A DNA stretch of 64,000 nt, taken from Vigna angularis (lineage: Eukaryota > Streptophyta > Magnoliopsida > Fabales > Fabaceae). The notes beneath the pieces are model-generated. The model was not told the origin of the DNA and made no database searches. It saw only the letters and a list, made by a program, of their open reading frames with translations. Shown here in pieces: positions 13,479 to 25,483 of the stretch. The first letter of the stretch is position 1; the number at the start of each line of letters is the position of its first letter. The position numbers were made by a program, and so were the translations under genes. Location: NCBI RefSeq assembly GCF_016808095.1, contig NC_068973.1, forward strand, positions 4,088,501-4,152,500. The letters are read 5' to 3'.

Positions 13479-14889
13479 CTTTAGTTTTATATAAATCATT
13501 TTTTTATTTTCATTTTCTCTTCTATTTGTTTGGTTTGTTCTGTATTTATAAAAACACACTCACATATCTAAGATATTTTCCCTCTCATCACAACTTTTAT
13601 TATACATTTTTTTTCTTTATATAGTTATGTTCAAATGGTAAATTATCAATTTCATTCAATTAAATAGTTTTTAGATCTCAAATTTGATTGTTTTTATACC
13701 TTTGTAATATTTTTATTTATTGTCTATTTTTTCACATGAGAATGATTGACTCTTAATTTTTAATTTTTTAATTGTGTAAATCTTTCATTGTTTTAGATAA
13801 TATAAAAAAATATTCTTTTTATTCTCTTTTACCTTAATTTTTGTTCCAATTGAAGAAATTTTGTTTTGCTAAAACAATTTTTATTATCTTAATGGTTCAA
13901 CTAATTAGATATCTGAAAATTTTTATGAAGTTTTCAAAATATTTTCCATCCTATCATACTCTTAATTATATATTCTTTTTCTCTGTGTGATTTTATTCAA
14001 TGATGTATCAAATTATTTTTAAGATATACATATTATGATTTTCACTTCGTTTTAATATTTTTATATGTGGTTTAGTTTTATCTTGAAGAATATTATTTTA
14101 ATGATTTTTTATATATTCTAACTCATTCTCACAAATATAATTTTATTATGACAATTATACAGCGACATTTCATTTACTATAATATAATAATAATATTATT
14201 GTTTTGAATATTATTTATCACCATCCGTATTAGATTGAAGTTTAAATTTGAATTATTACTAATTAATTTATTTTGTTTGGTTCAAATAATTTATTATAGT
14301 ATTTATTAATACATAAAAAATATATTTTATTATAATTTAGAGAAAGAAAATAAATAAAAATTTAAAATATTTTTTACTTAAATATTTATTTTATTTTTAA
14401 AAAAAATAACTGTACCAATTTTGTTTCGTTAACATTTACAAAATTAATAGATTTTTATTATCATAAAATTTTATTTATTTATACTTATGTATTACTTTAC
14501 ATAATTTTTTTTACTTAAATTCAATTTTTATTTGATATCGATATTTATAATATTTTCTAAATATTTGACATTAAAAAAAATATATTTTTTATATTGATTA
14601 TTTAACAATATCATATTTTATTTATTTAAATTTAAATTTTTATAAAAATAATTAATTAATATTGAAACCATAAAAAATACGTATGAGTGTTTTTGTTACA
14701 TAGTGGAGATCAGATAATAAAAGATAATAAAATTTGTCCCTATTTTATCTTGATGTCATTTATCCTAGTATAATTCCAAATATAAGAATTTATGGAGTGA
14801 AGGTTGAAATTATGCACATGCAGGAAAAAATTGTCCAGGTATACTATACAATATGGTATCAATAATCCATTTTGGGCTTGAATCGAGCT
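13091..14889. other. AT-rich intergenic DNA
   Basis: No gene recognised. Extremely AT-rich with long T runs. Short open frames here consist of F/I/Y/K/N-rich low-complexity text. Confidence 0.6.
13435..13475. repeat. (AT)n microsatellite, about 41 bp
   Basis: Uninterrupted AT dinucleotide run. Confidence 0.95.
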
Positions 14890-16130
14890 AGCATGTTGTT
14901 TTCTCAACCGCTTCGTGCACCATTCCATTTCTAATTTGTTATTGTTATAAAATGGATGTCAACCTCCATTTCTCTTTCAACGATGTTAACATCCGTGAAT
15001 GAATGGATGTTGTCATCTATTTACATATTTTATATCTTATTTTATTATTTTTGTTTTAAAGAAAAACTTTAACAAACGAATGTGAGACATCCGTTTAATA
15101 AATTTTTAAAAAATATTTTAATTATTATTTAAATAATAATATATAAATTAAATTAATACTAATTATTTTATTAAATAAAATAAAATTAATTTATAAATAA
15201 TTAAGTAATAAGTTTAAAAATATTAAATAATATTTATATATTAAATTAAAATACAAAAAATTAAAAAAAATAAAAAAAAAAACAAACTTTAACTGATCGT
15301 CATATCTGTGACACATCCGTTTTAATAAACTTTTAAAAAATATTTTAATTATTATTTAAATAATAATACATAAATTAAATTAATAATAGTTAATTTATTA
15401 AATAAAATAAAATTAATTTATAAATAATTAAGTAATAATTTAAAAAATTAAATAATATTTATATATTAATTTAAAATAAATAAATTAAAAAACTAAAAAG
15501 AAAAAAAAAGAGAATGTGACACTCCGTTTTAATAAACTTTTAAAAAGTATTTTAATTATTATTTAAATAATAATATATAAATTAAATTAATAATAATGAT
15601 TTTATTAAATAAAATAAAATTAATTTATAAATAATTAAATAATAATTTTAAAAAAATTAAATAATATTTATATATTAATTTAAAATAAATAAATTAAAAA
15701 ACTAAAAACTAAAAAGAAAAGAAAAGAAACTATCGTTATATTCATTTGCGGACGTTACATATCCGTTTTAATAAACTTTTAAAAAATATTTTAATTACTA
15801 TTTAAATAATAATATATAAATTAAATTAATTATTATTATTTTATTAAATAAAATAAAATTAATTTATAAATAATTAAGTAATAATTTAAAAAATTAAATA
15901 ATATTTATATATTAATTTAAAAGACAATAAATTAAAAAACTAAAAATTAAAAAAAAAAATCATTCATTGAAGAATTTTTTCTTTAACAGATGTCGACATC
16001 ATTTAAGAGAAAAAAGTGAGGATATAGAATATTTTAAAATATAAATAATAATTTTAAAATTTAAAAAAATATGATGATACACGAAACAATACGGGTGGTG
16101 CATGAAGTAACCCTCCACCAACTATTCTAC
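14890..16130. mobile_element. Candidate non-coding element with inverted end similarity
   Basis: The left end has CTTCGTGCACCATTCC (about 14910). The right end, on the opposite strand, has CTTCATGCACCACCC (about 16095-16110). The two face each other as degenerate terminal inverted repeats would. Motifs of the type GGATGTCAACxTCC and CAGATGTCGACATC lie just inside the ends. The interior is a four-copy AT-rich tandem array. No transposase is present and no clear target-site duplication was found, so the element class is unassigned. Confidence 0.35.
15060..15960. repeat. AT-rich tandem array, about 4 copies of 207-239 bp
   Basis: The anchor CCGTTTTAATAAACTTTTAA (first copy CCGTTTAATAAA) recurs with CCG at 15091, 15317, 15524 and 15763, giving spacings of 226, 207 and 239 bp. 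Each copy continues with the same order of blocks: ATTTTAATTATTATTTAAAT, then ATTAAATAAAATAAAATTAA, then a TTTATATATTAATTTAAA-type block. Copies differ mainly in A-run length. Non-coding. Confidence 0.85.
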
Positions 16131-17072
16131 AAACAAAATTTTGCAAACACTCAACGGTGATAGTGATGAATTACCGTTACAGAAGTTGTTGAACATCTAT
16201 GAAAATTTTGCCTATAAGAAAACTTTTTTATATGAATTTTAAAATAATAATGACAATAGTTAGTAAAAAGAAAAAATTGAATGACTACTTCTTGTGATAC
16301 TAGCGTATATTTGTAGACTTTTGGATTAATTCTAAAACTACAAAAATATATTGTTATATTGTTTAGGCAAACTCAAAGTTATAAATATATCATCACTCAA
16401 GTTTGTGATATATATATATATATATATTGACAACAGAGATTCCATTAATAACATCAATGATCTTAAACAACAACAATAATTCCTTATACCTTTATGAATT
16501 TGAAGAAAACAAAGTACAACTAAACTCATACATTTTGCGAAAAAAAAAAAGAAGAATGTAGAACGTGCACAGGATGAATAGGCAAAAACAGAGAGAAAAA
16601 AAACTTCAAAGGAAATATATATATGTATTTTGTATCAGACACAACAAACATGCAAGGTTATATATAAATACATGCGTACATAAGTGGAGGATTGTCCCTA
16701 AAGTCAAAACTAATCCATTATTTCAGCTATCCTTCTAAATTATATTGTCAATATTGATAGTAATTCCACTAACAACAACAATATGAAAAAGGTGAAGAAC
16801 AGAGGAAAAAAATAACTTCAAAACAGAAAAACAATTATTTTATTGTATCAAACACAATAAACATGCATACATGTGTAACAACATTACTCAAGAGTTGGGC
16901 CTAAAGTCAGAATAAATATAGTATATACAGCTATTCTTCTAAATTATGTTGACCATATTGTATTAATTTGATTAAATGTTTGCTTTAGAGGTATTAACAA
17001 GTGATTCTTCTTATGTAGATTATAATATCTTTCTTAAATATTTTTGTATTGAAATTACGTATGTATATTAAA

Positions 17073-17138
<66 letters not shown>

Positions 17139-17518
17139 TTACAGTCATGTGATAAAGATGGAGTGGCTCTGAAGAGGAATGCTTAAAGATTGATGAAGAA
17201 AGATTATCTCTTTGAAGGGATGTAATAAACTCAGTATTTGTGTTTGTTAATATTACAATGTTTGGCATCTGAAGGATTCTAAGTTGATGAGTGATGATAT
17301 GCAAGGTATGTGACATAATGAAGGTGTTTTGATATATTAAATTATGTTTTATTTGGGTGAAATTAGAAAATTGAGGGATAATGAGGAAAAATGAATTTAT
17401 TTTAGCATGAGATTTGTATAAGCTTACAAGGACAGATGTTGGCTTAAAGAGGCTAAAGCCTGCATTTGTCATCTAAAAAAGAAAGTTGAACTAAGCTAGG
17501 TTATTGGCATGCATATCT
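16131..17518. other. Intergenic DNA downstream of the PRK-like gene
   Basis: No gene recognised. Contains a (TA)n run at 17081-17134. The segment 17135-17518 probably includes the 3' UTR of the minus-strand kinase gene. A minus-strand open frame of 134 codons at 17068-17472 is mostly microsatellite and low-complexity text and is not called. Confidence 0.55.
17081..17134. repeat. (AT)n microsatellite, about 54 bp
   Basis: Uninterrupted AT run, preceded by a run of A. Confidence 0.95.
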
Positions 17519-19339
17519 TTAAACCTGTACCTCCTCTATCCTTCTAATAGCTTCCTTCATCTTTGGTCTTTCATCAGAGTTATTTTCAGTGCAAGCAACA
17601 CCAATACGGAGAAGTTTTAGCATCTGATTGCGTGAATTTGTGTCGTTTGATGACAACTCTGGATCGATCAACTCTACTTCCATTCCTTCGGAAACAGCAG
17701 AATGAGCCCATTGCACAACATCAGTACCACCCTTCCCATTGCTGTGATACTGGGCAGGGAACTTCCCAGTGATAACTTCAAGAATGATGATTCCGAGGCA
17801 GTAAACATCTGTCTTCTGTGAAACTTTTTGGTTTTGCACATAGTCTGGGGTTTTGAAGGCAAACAATGCCTGCACTGCAACATTCGGGTTCACCAGTGGG
17901 TGAAATGCATAGTCACTCAAAAGAGGCTCATACTCATCACTTAGTAGAACATTGCAAGATTTAAGGTTCCCATGAGGCAAATCGTATGTGGAAAATTCAG
18001 TGTACAGAAATCCCAACCCTCTTGCTATTCCCTTCACAATCCTCAAACGAATTGGCCATGTCAATTCAGAATGTGATAGACCTCTATCACCATGCAATAC
18101 ATAGAACAAGCTTCCTTTCGGCATGTACTCGGTGATCAGGAGCTTCTCCTCCCTCCTGTAGTGGTAAGCCAGGGGAGTGATGATGTTACGGTGTCGTATC
18201 CTGCCGAACTGCCTCATCTCGGCGTCGAACACCTCCTTCCCTATCTTATTCACCTCCCTCATCCTCTTCACCACCACGCACAGTCCGTTCGTCATCGCCG
18301 CCTTGTACGCCGATCCCAGCCCACCGTTCCCCAGCACCTCCGCTGCCGCCTTCATCATGTCCTGCAGCCCAAACACCCCCCTCATCTCGTTCACCATCAC
18401 TATGTCCCCCCTCTTGTTCTCCCTCCTCTCGCCCACGCTCCCCCTCACGCTCGCCACCTGCACCTCCACAGCCTCCTCCGCGTTGCTGTTCCTGCTCACC
18501 GCCGTGAACTCCACCCGCCGCTTCCGCGTCAAAAGCAGAAATAACAACGCCGCCACCGACGCCACCACCAGCACCACGATCACCTTCCTCCCCCACCCGC
18601 TCCCGTACTCCTCCTCTCCCACGCTGCTCGCCATCGAGTACGACGTGTCGGAAACCTCGCACGTCTTCACCAACGGCCTACCGCACAGACCTTCGTTTCC
18701 TACGAACGAGTCCACGGTGAACGTCGCCAGACTCTCGGGAATGGGCCCTTCGAGTTTGTTGAAGGAGAGGTCCAGCGATTTTAGCCGTTGGCTGAAGTTA
18801 GGGATCAAGCCCGAGAAGGAGTTGTACTCGAGGTGGAGTTCTTTGAGGAGGTCGAGCTGGGTTAGGGATTGGGGGATGGTGCCGTTGAAGCGGTTGCCGG
18901 AGAGCCAGAGTTTCTTGAGGGAGTTCAACGGGGCGAAAAAGTCGTTTGGGATTGGTCCGGAGAAATCGTTTTGGGTTAAAAGGAGGGACTTGATTGAGCC
19001 CAGTTTGTTGAACGCCGGGATTGGTCCCGAGAAGGAGTTGTTGATGAAGCTGAGAGTTCTGAGGCCGCGAATCTCCGCCAGGGCGTCGACGTCGATTGGT
19101 CCCGAGAGGTCCAAGTCGGAGAGATGCAGGCCCGTGATGACTCCGTTGAAGCAAACAACGCCTAGCCAAGTGCCAGAGCAAGGCGATACGTTGGGGATCC
19201 ATGAGGAGAGAGAGCGATCGCCGTTGACAAGGGACTGCTTGAGACGGAGGAGGGATTGGGTTTCGGTTGAAGAAGAGAGAGTGAAGAAGAGGTGGAAGAA
19301 GAGGAGAAGGAGGTGGTTGTGGAAGCGAACAGCGGCCAT
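17519..19339 (-). CDS. PRK3-like: PRK3-like pollen receptor-like kinase (LRR pseudokinase), 606 aa
   Basis: Single open exon. Signal peptide at residues 1-25; LRR N-cap near 26-64 with CSGTW; about five leucine-rich repeats at 68-205 (SGPIP and NSFSGLIP type); a CGRPL-containing cap near 219; membrane segment 253-271 followed by RKRR; kinase-like domain about 333-606. The glycine loop GNGGLG (337-342), ATP-binding Lys358 and C-helix Glu374 are kept. HRD is replaced by HGN (456-458), DFG by DYA (476-478) and APE by TPD, so catalysis is unlikely. The same replacements typify the pollen PRK family (LePRK, AtPRK), plasma-membrane receptors in pollen-tube growth and guidance that act with ROP-GEFs. 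MKAAAEVLGNGGLGSAYKA, AYHYRREEKL and GKGGTDVVQW match my recall of the PRK3 clade. No intron is apparent, whereas some relatives have one. GC-rich juxtamembrane coding (18240-18660) is unusual for this window. Clade assignment needs a tree. Confidence 0.92.
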   Translation of the reverse strand: MAAVRFHNHLLLLFFHLFFTLSSSTETQSLLRLKQSLVNGDRSLSSWIPNVSPCSGTWLGVVCFNGVITGLHLSDLDLSGPIDVDALAEIRGLRTLSFINNSFSGPIPAFNKLGSIKSLLLTQNDFSGPIPNDFFAPLNSLKKLWLSGNRFNGTIPQSLTQLDLLKELHLEYNSFSGLIPNFSQRLKSLDLSFNKLEGPIPESLATFTVDSFVGNEGLCGRPLVKTCEVSDTSYSMASSVGEEEYGSGWGRKVIVVLVVASVAALLFLLLTRKRRVEFTAVSRNSNAEEAVEVQVASVRGSVGERRENKRGDIVMVNEMRGVFGLQDMMKAAAEVLGNGGLGSAYKAAMTNGLCVVVKRMREVNKIGKEVFDAEMRQFGRIRHRNIITPLAYHYRREEKLLITEYMPKGSLFYVLHGDRGLSHSELTWPIRLRIVKGIARGLGFLYTEFSTYDLPHGNLKSCNVLLSDEYEPLLSDYAFHPLVNPNVAVQALFAFKTPDYVQNQKVSQKTDVYCLGIIILEVITGKFPAQYHSNGKGGTDVVQWAHSAVSEGMEVELIDPELSSNDTNSRNQMLKLLRIGVACTENNSDERPKMKEAIRRIEEVQV

Positions 19340-19515
19340 TGGGTGGTTGTCGGAACAATGGACCGCTGCTCGTAGAGACTAAGGTTGTTTGTTTTTTGAG
19401 AGGGAGGTTGGTATTGGGAAGGGAAAGTGAGGCGGGGTGTCATGTTGGAGGTTGGGTTAGTGTTGTTTTGGTGTTTGGGGGTGAGAGAGAGGAGAGAAGA
19501 GAGAAGAGAGGGGGA
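19340..19515 (-). promoter_or_regulatory. Pyrimidine-rich 5' leader of the PRK-like gene
   Basis: On the coding (minus) strand, the approach to the start codon is CT-rich, with CTCTCTTCTCTC-type runs near 19485-19510. Such leaders are common just downstream of plant transcription starts. The start site itself is not shown. Confidence 0.4.
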
Positions 19516-21213
<1,698 letters not shown>

Positions 21214-22337
21214 TTACCGCGTGAAAGCCTGCATTTTCAAGTTAAACAAATTTTACAATGCTTATAAAATACTCGGAAATTGTATTTAGCTTTTGTTTTA
21301 GGAAATTAATAAAGGAAGAGAAAATGAAATTACCGAGAAAACGTTGCAGTGGCCAGGGTCAGCAAGGTGAGCCATCAAATTTTCAACGGGATCAGCTCCA
21401 ACGTAAATAGCTTGAAACCAGAACCCTACAAATGCCAGCATTGCAAGTCTTCCATTCTTTATCTCCTTCGTCCTCAACACCATCACTGGTTCAGGTGACC
21501 CACGACCCCAGTCCATCGGGTCAAACCACAGCCCACCCGGGTACCCGACATCGGGCTTCGGGTTCGTAATGTGAGGCACTTTGGGCTCAATGTCAACGCA
21601 TCCTGGGTTAAGCATGTCGGCCCATCTTCGACCCTCCACCCAGCCCATCAGGCCCATTTGCGCCACGAACAGCGTTGTGTGGTCTGTGAAGTACTCTCGC
21701 GCTCCAGCATCGTACCAGTTGAAGTTGTCAACGTAACCAAGTCTTTCCAGCAACTCCGGAACCAGAATTCCAAACACTGCAAGCATCGCCCATCTTCCAT
21801 GCACTAGTTCCGCTTGAGCGAACCACTTTAGCAACTCTGGATCAGACCCTGACAAGACGCAGCAGACACAGACACAAACATAAAACAACCACATGGGTTT
21901 CAGTTAAACACAAGACAACATTGTAGAGCATACCTAATCCAAGAGGATCAAAACCGAAATCACCGGGAAGACTGCAGCAGACAGAAAATTGAAGCAATTA
22001 AGTGAAATTCTATTTATTAGAAATTAGAAACTTTGGTATGCATACCTGCCATCGAGCCACTCAGGAGGTGAACTACCAGGGAACCACAATGGTCTATCTG
22101 GAGGAAGTGGCTCACACACAGCTGACACTCCTTTTGTTGCATTTGCAGCTGTTCTTCTGCTCAAACCCAACCATGTCCCTGTTCTTTCGGCCAAATTAAC
22201 CTTTTGACGTATTTCTCTGCATCCAAAGAAAAATACTCACACATGAGCAATAGAATGGTGGTTCGAGTGGTTGAGCATAAAGGGAAAGACCTGTTTGGAA
22301 GACTTGACAATGCAGTGGAGGAAACTGCTAAAGCCAT
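21214..22337 (-). CDS. LHCA6: LHCA6, light-harvesting chlorophyll a/b protein of the PSI-NDH supercomplex
   Basis: Minus-strand exons, in coding order, are 22291-22337, 22046-22216, 21934-21971, 21334-21848 and 21214-21228. They sum to 786 nt, or 261 residues, with GT-AG introns and the frame kept. The start MALAVSSTALSS opens a chloroplast transit peptide (about 45 residues). The mature part shows LPPDRPLWFPGSSPPEWLDG, then GDFGFDPLGLGSDPE. Helix motifs ELVHGR (99-104) and EIKNGRLAML (from 214) carry the chlorophyll-binding Glu, His, Asn and Arg residues. VDIEPK, NPKPDVGYPGGLWFD, RGSPEPVMVLRTKEI and ADPGHCNVFSAFT match LHCA6 rather than LHCA2. In Arabidopsis LHCA6, with LHCA5, docks photosystem I onto chloroplast NDH for cyclic electron flow (established). 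The last exon adds only AFTR and the stop; translating straight past 21334 gives a false tail. Confidence 0.93.
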
Positions 22338-22389
22338 GAATCAGATGAGAGAAAGTGTTGTGTGAAATGGAACAATACAATACAAGGGT

Positions 22390-22480
22390 CACGTTTTGTT
22401 TTCTCAGGCTTTATCTGCTATATCCAGATGATGGATAAAACATGAAACCATGGCCAATGGTATATGAAACCCACACGTGG
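22390..22480 (-). promoter_or_regulatory. LHCA6 proximal promoter: G-box, CCAAT, GATAA boxes
   Basis: Upstream of the LHCA6 start (22337), a palindromic G-box CACGTG lies at 22474-22479, a CCAAT element at 22454-22458, and GATAA (I-box-like) motifs at about 22408-22440. This combination is typical of light-regulated photosynthesis genes, so light control is inferred. No TATA box is confidently placed. Confidence 0.55.
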
Positions 22481-23532
22481 CGCGTATACAAGAGTTTCAT
22501 CGTAAGATAGATAATAAAACTATAATTTTCTAGACAGATATTTCATTATTTAACTTGATATTTTCTACAAAAAACATATTTATATAACTAAAATATCAAC
22601 TAAAACTAAATTTCAAATAATTAAAGTTATCAAATAAAACTAAGAATTAATGAAAAAATCTTTCAAAAACAAACTTAATTAATAACAAATCTATATAATA
22701 CTCATATATATCATAATATAAACATATTTCAAGACAAATTCATATAATGCGAGGTATTGGACCAACCCATTCCTGAACTATTGAATTTAATTATTGAACC
22801 TTGTCCTCAATATTTGGATGAAGTGTTGGGCTTAAAAGTGGGTAGAACAATGAAGAGTGATTTGATTGTTGGTTAAGGCTGGGTCTAACTTGAACGAAAG
22901 GGGGTGTGGGTAGCAGTTAGACAGCCATATCTTCGTAGAATTGAGACATAGGTAACAAACTCTAATTTTTTATTTAAATTCAGAGGAAGAAAATTTACTT
23001 CTTAATAATGATAACATCGATTTCTATATATGTGAGGTTTTTAGGAGGGAAAACATAAGATGTGAACATGTTCATACAAGATATCATAATATTATTTCTA
23101 ATATAAAATTTTAAGACAATAAATTAACGGAACATTCTTCATATATATTAGTGATTCACTTTTAAAATATAAAGGATTTGATTGAACTTTAAAAAAATAA
23201 ACAAGTTGAAATTAAATATTTTAATTTAAAAAGTATACGTAAGTCTGTTAATTAATAGCAAGTGCAATTAAAATAAGAATTGTGCATTTGACTTCCCACA
23301 AAATACAATTGCAGGAAATAAAATTTAAACAACAATTAGTACAATTAAAATTGTGAATGATATATATGTTTTTCAATCGCTAGCAATTCTATCCATCACT
23401 TTCAAGTTTGTATTCGTTTTAACAACTTCTACTTTTTTACGTTTATCTTCAATACTCATTCTCAATCATCTTTTTCAGATCACTCAAATAATCATTAATG
23501 ATGAAACTCCAAATGAAAAAGAGATTACTTAA
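22481..23532. other. Intergenic DNA
   Basis: No gene recognised between the LHCA6 promoter and the gag-only LTR element. The last five bases (CTTAA, 23528-23532) are the left target-site duplication of that element. Confidence 0.6.
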
Positions 23533-23966
23533 TGTATCGTATAAAATATTGACCGAGTGGTTATAAACAATCAACCAGATTTCCAAGTAATCTGTTTATA
23601 TCTTATTCTGTTTATATTTTATTGAACTTATATTAGTTCAGGATCCATGAAGTAAATTATAAATACAAAGCCAAGGCTGAAAGCCAGGTACGTTCCACTT
23701 TCACATTATTTACTCTACGTTACTCTCAAATACTCAATAGTGATAACCATTCACTAAATATTCAACCAAGAGCCGAGGCTCTTCAAATCACACGCCTAAC
23801 TTGAGCGTCGAAGTATCTTTTGCAGGTACATCCTCCCTCGTCAAGAAGGAGACCGATCGGTGTATGCCAACACCGATCGGCCAATAGCAGGAGTTTGGAA
23901 GCGAGCGAGCGGTTCAGACACATCAGCAGGTTAGTCTCTCGGTCCCGCAAAATATCAACCGAAACA
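23533..23966 (+). repeat. 5' LTR of the gag-only element
   Basis: 434 bp, starting TGTATCGT and ending CGAAACA. It contains a TATAAATA box and two CCGATCGG palindromes spaced 20 bp apart (about 23853 and 23873). Confidence 0.92.
23658..23665 (+). promoter_or_regulatory. LTR TATA box (TATAAATA)
   Basis: A good TATA match inside the 5' LTR, preserved at 26568-26575 in the 3' LTR. It fits the U3/R promoter of the element. Confidence 0.6.
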
Positions 23967-23969
23967 TTT

Positions 23970-23992
23970 TGGCGCCCACCGTGGGGTCGAAC
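23970..23992 (+). other. Primer-binding site of the gag-only element
   Basis: Three bases after the 5' LTR, TGGCGCCCACCGTGGGG begins. Its complement reads as a tRNA 3' end with CCA and a T-arm-like GTTCGA. The isoacceptor is not assigned. Confidence 0.75.
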
Positions 23993-24002
23993 GTCAAACC
24001 CA

Positions 24003-25316
24003 ATGGTGACCACGAGGAGCATGGAGGAAGAACAGAACACCAAAGATTTGATAACGCAGATGCAAGCGCAGATACAAGCACAAGCAAGAACCATACATGC
24101 ACAGACGCAAGCGCAACAAGAGATGCAGCGAAGGCACGCTGAGGAGATTGCAACATTGAGAGCAGAGCGAGGCCATGCCGAACGGTTAGCTCAACACTCA
24201 GAGTCCACTACCGATCGGGATAACAACCATCAAAATGATAATGATGGAAGTCGTAATCGGCAGTCATCTCAGCATATTGACCCGAACGATCGGGGAAGGA
24301 GAGAATCGTCACCCCGGCAAACCAATCGGCCCTCAAGTCTACTCCCTTTTACGAGGGTCATCATGCAAACTCCAATGCCAGAGAAGAACCCTCCTGTATT
24401 GGATAAGTATGATGGCTCGACAGATCCCGACAATCATCTCAGGATTTTCACCAATGCAATGGTGTTCTACACGGACAGTGATCCGGTTATATGCAGAGCC
24501 TTTTCCTTATCACTCAAGGACGAAGCATTAGAGTGGTATAACACTCTTCCCCCAAACACAGTGGATTGCTTCGCCATTGTGGAAAACCTTTTTAGAAAGC
24601 AATACGCCTCCAATCGTAATCAGGAAGTAACACCAGCGAAATTGGTAAATACTAAACAGGAAAAGGGAGAAACTTTGAAGACCTTTATGAAAAGGTATAT
24701 GGAAACTGCACGACGAGTTAAAGAGGTAAGTCAATCTTTTATCATCACCAATTTGTCTTCATGTCTAAAACCAGGGTATTTTGCTGAAAAATTGTATGCA
24801 CGACCGCCAAAAACTATGGAGGAGCTCCAAGAACGAGTAGCTGAATTCATCCGCATGGAGGATATGCGAATCTCACAAAGAAAGCGACAACAAGAAGCTG
24901 AGGCAAGTGGAGGTAGAAAGGACGGTAAACGACCATTCGGACATAATGGTAAAAGCGGGGAGTTTTCCCGAACATTTAAGTTTAATCATTATACAACCCT
25001 CAACGCACCTAGGGCAGAAGTTCTTGAAGAAGCACTAAATGCTGAACTTCTCACACTCCAAACGAAACCATCTCCAAGAAATGCAGATGAAAGGAAGAGT
25101 TGTCATTTCCATCAGAATCATGGACATACTACAGAAGAATGCATAACGCTGAAAAATGAAATAGAAAGTCTCATTCGGGCAGGACATCTCCGTATGTACA
25201 TACAGGAAACAAGAAGAAGTCCCGAACGGACGTATCGGAATAACGAACGGAGGCGAAACCATAGCCGCAATCCTGGTCGTCATCGTGAACGATCGGTTCG
25301 CGGAGTTATAAACTGA
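24003..25316 (+). CDS. gag: Retrotransposon Gag polyprotein, intact, no pol
   Basis: 437 residues from the ATG at 24003. The same frame is open back into the LTR, but 24003 is the first ATG after the primer site. Residues 17-60 are Q/A/E-rich and look coiled-coil forming, and 70-110 are polar. The retrotransposon Gag core spans about 130-290, with LDKYDGSTDPDNHL, then SLKDEALEWYNTLP and ARRVKEVSQS. A zinc-knuckle-like cluster CxxH...H-x4-C follows (Cys367, His370, His375, Cys380; CHFHQNHGHTTEEC). The C-terminus is rich in Arg, Asn and Glu, as in nucleic-acid-binding tails. Gag forms the virus-like particle that packages element RNA (family knowledge). The intact frame in an element with about 5.5% LTR divergence suggests that Gag was retained under selection, or that movement was fairly recent (inference). 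Confidence 0.9.
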   Translation: MVTTRSMEEEQNTKDLITQMQAQIQAQARTIHAQTQAQQEMQRRHAEEIATLRAERGHAERLAQHSESTTDRDNNHQNDNDGSRNRQSSQHIDPNDRGRRESSPRQTNRPSSLLPFTRVIMQTPMPEKNPPVLDKYDGSTDPDNHLRIFTNAMVFYTDSDPVICRAFSLSLKDEALEWYNTLPPNTVDCFAIVENLFRKQYASNRNQEVTPAKLVNTKQEKGETLKTFMKRYMETARRVKEVSQSFIITNLSSCLKPGYFAEKLYARPPKTMEELQERVAEFIRMEDMRISQRKRQQEAEASGGRKDGKRPFGHNGKSGEFSRTFKFNHYTTLNAPRAEVLEEALNAELLTLQTKPSPRNADERKSCHFHQNHGHTTEECITLKNEIESLIRAGHLRMYIQETRRSPERTYRNNERRRNHSRNPGRHRERSVRGVIN

Positions 25317-25483
25317 AGAGAGGAATCCAAATCTCTATTTAATGTCATGTTTAAATTCTTGATTTAGACTTTTGTTATTTTCTTAAACTTTCATTATGAA
25401 ATAAATAAAACCGAGCAATTCACGCTCGATCATCGATTACCAATTTCGATCAAGAATTTCATAGTCCACACTAAAGCCCACCC

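Noticed and set aside
17068..17472. A minus-strand 134-codon open frame downstream of the kinase gene
   Set aside because: It ends in a translated (TA)n run and has no motif. It probably overlaps the kinase 3' UTR.
18177..19382. A 401-codon plus-strand open frame opposite the PRK-like gene
   Set aside because: It lies wholly antisense to a confident receptor-kinase gene, has no recognisable domain, and reflects GC-rich codon choice leaving few stops on the other strand.
21298..21333. A C-terminal tail VISFSLPLLIS on LHCA6
   Set aside because: It is intron read-through. A GT donor at 21333 and the exon at 21228-21214 restore the family C-terminus AFT-R-stop.
23820..24002. An N-terminal extension of Gag into the LTR
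   Set aside because: The upstream ATG lies in the LTR and the frame runs through the primer-binding site. The ATG at 24003 is the natural Gag start.
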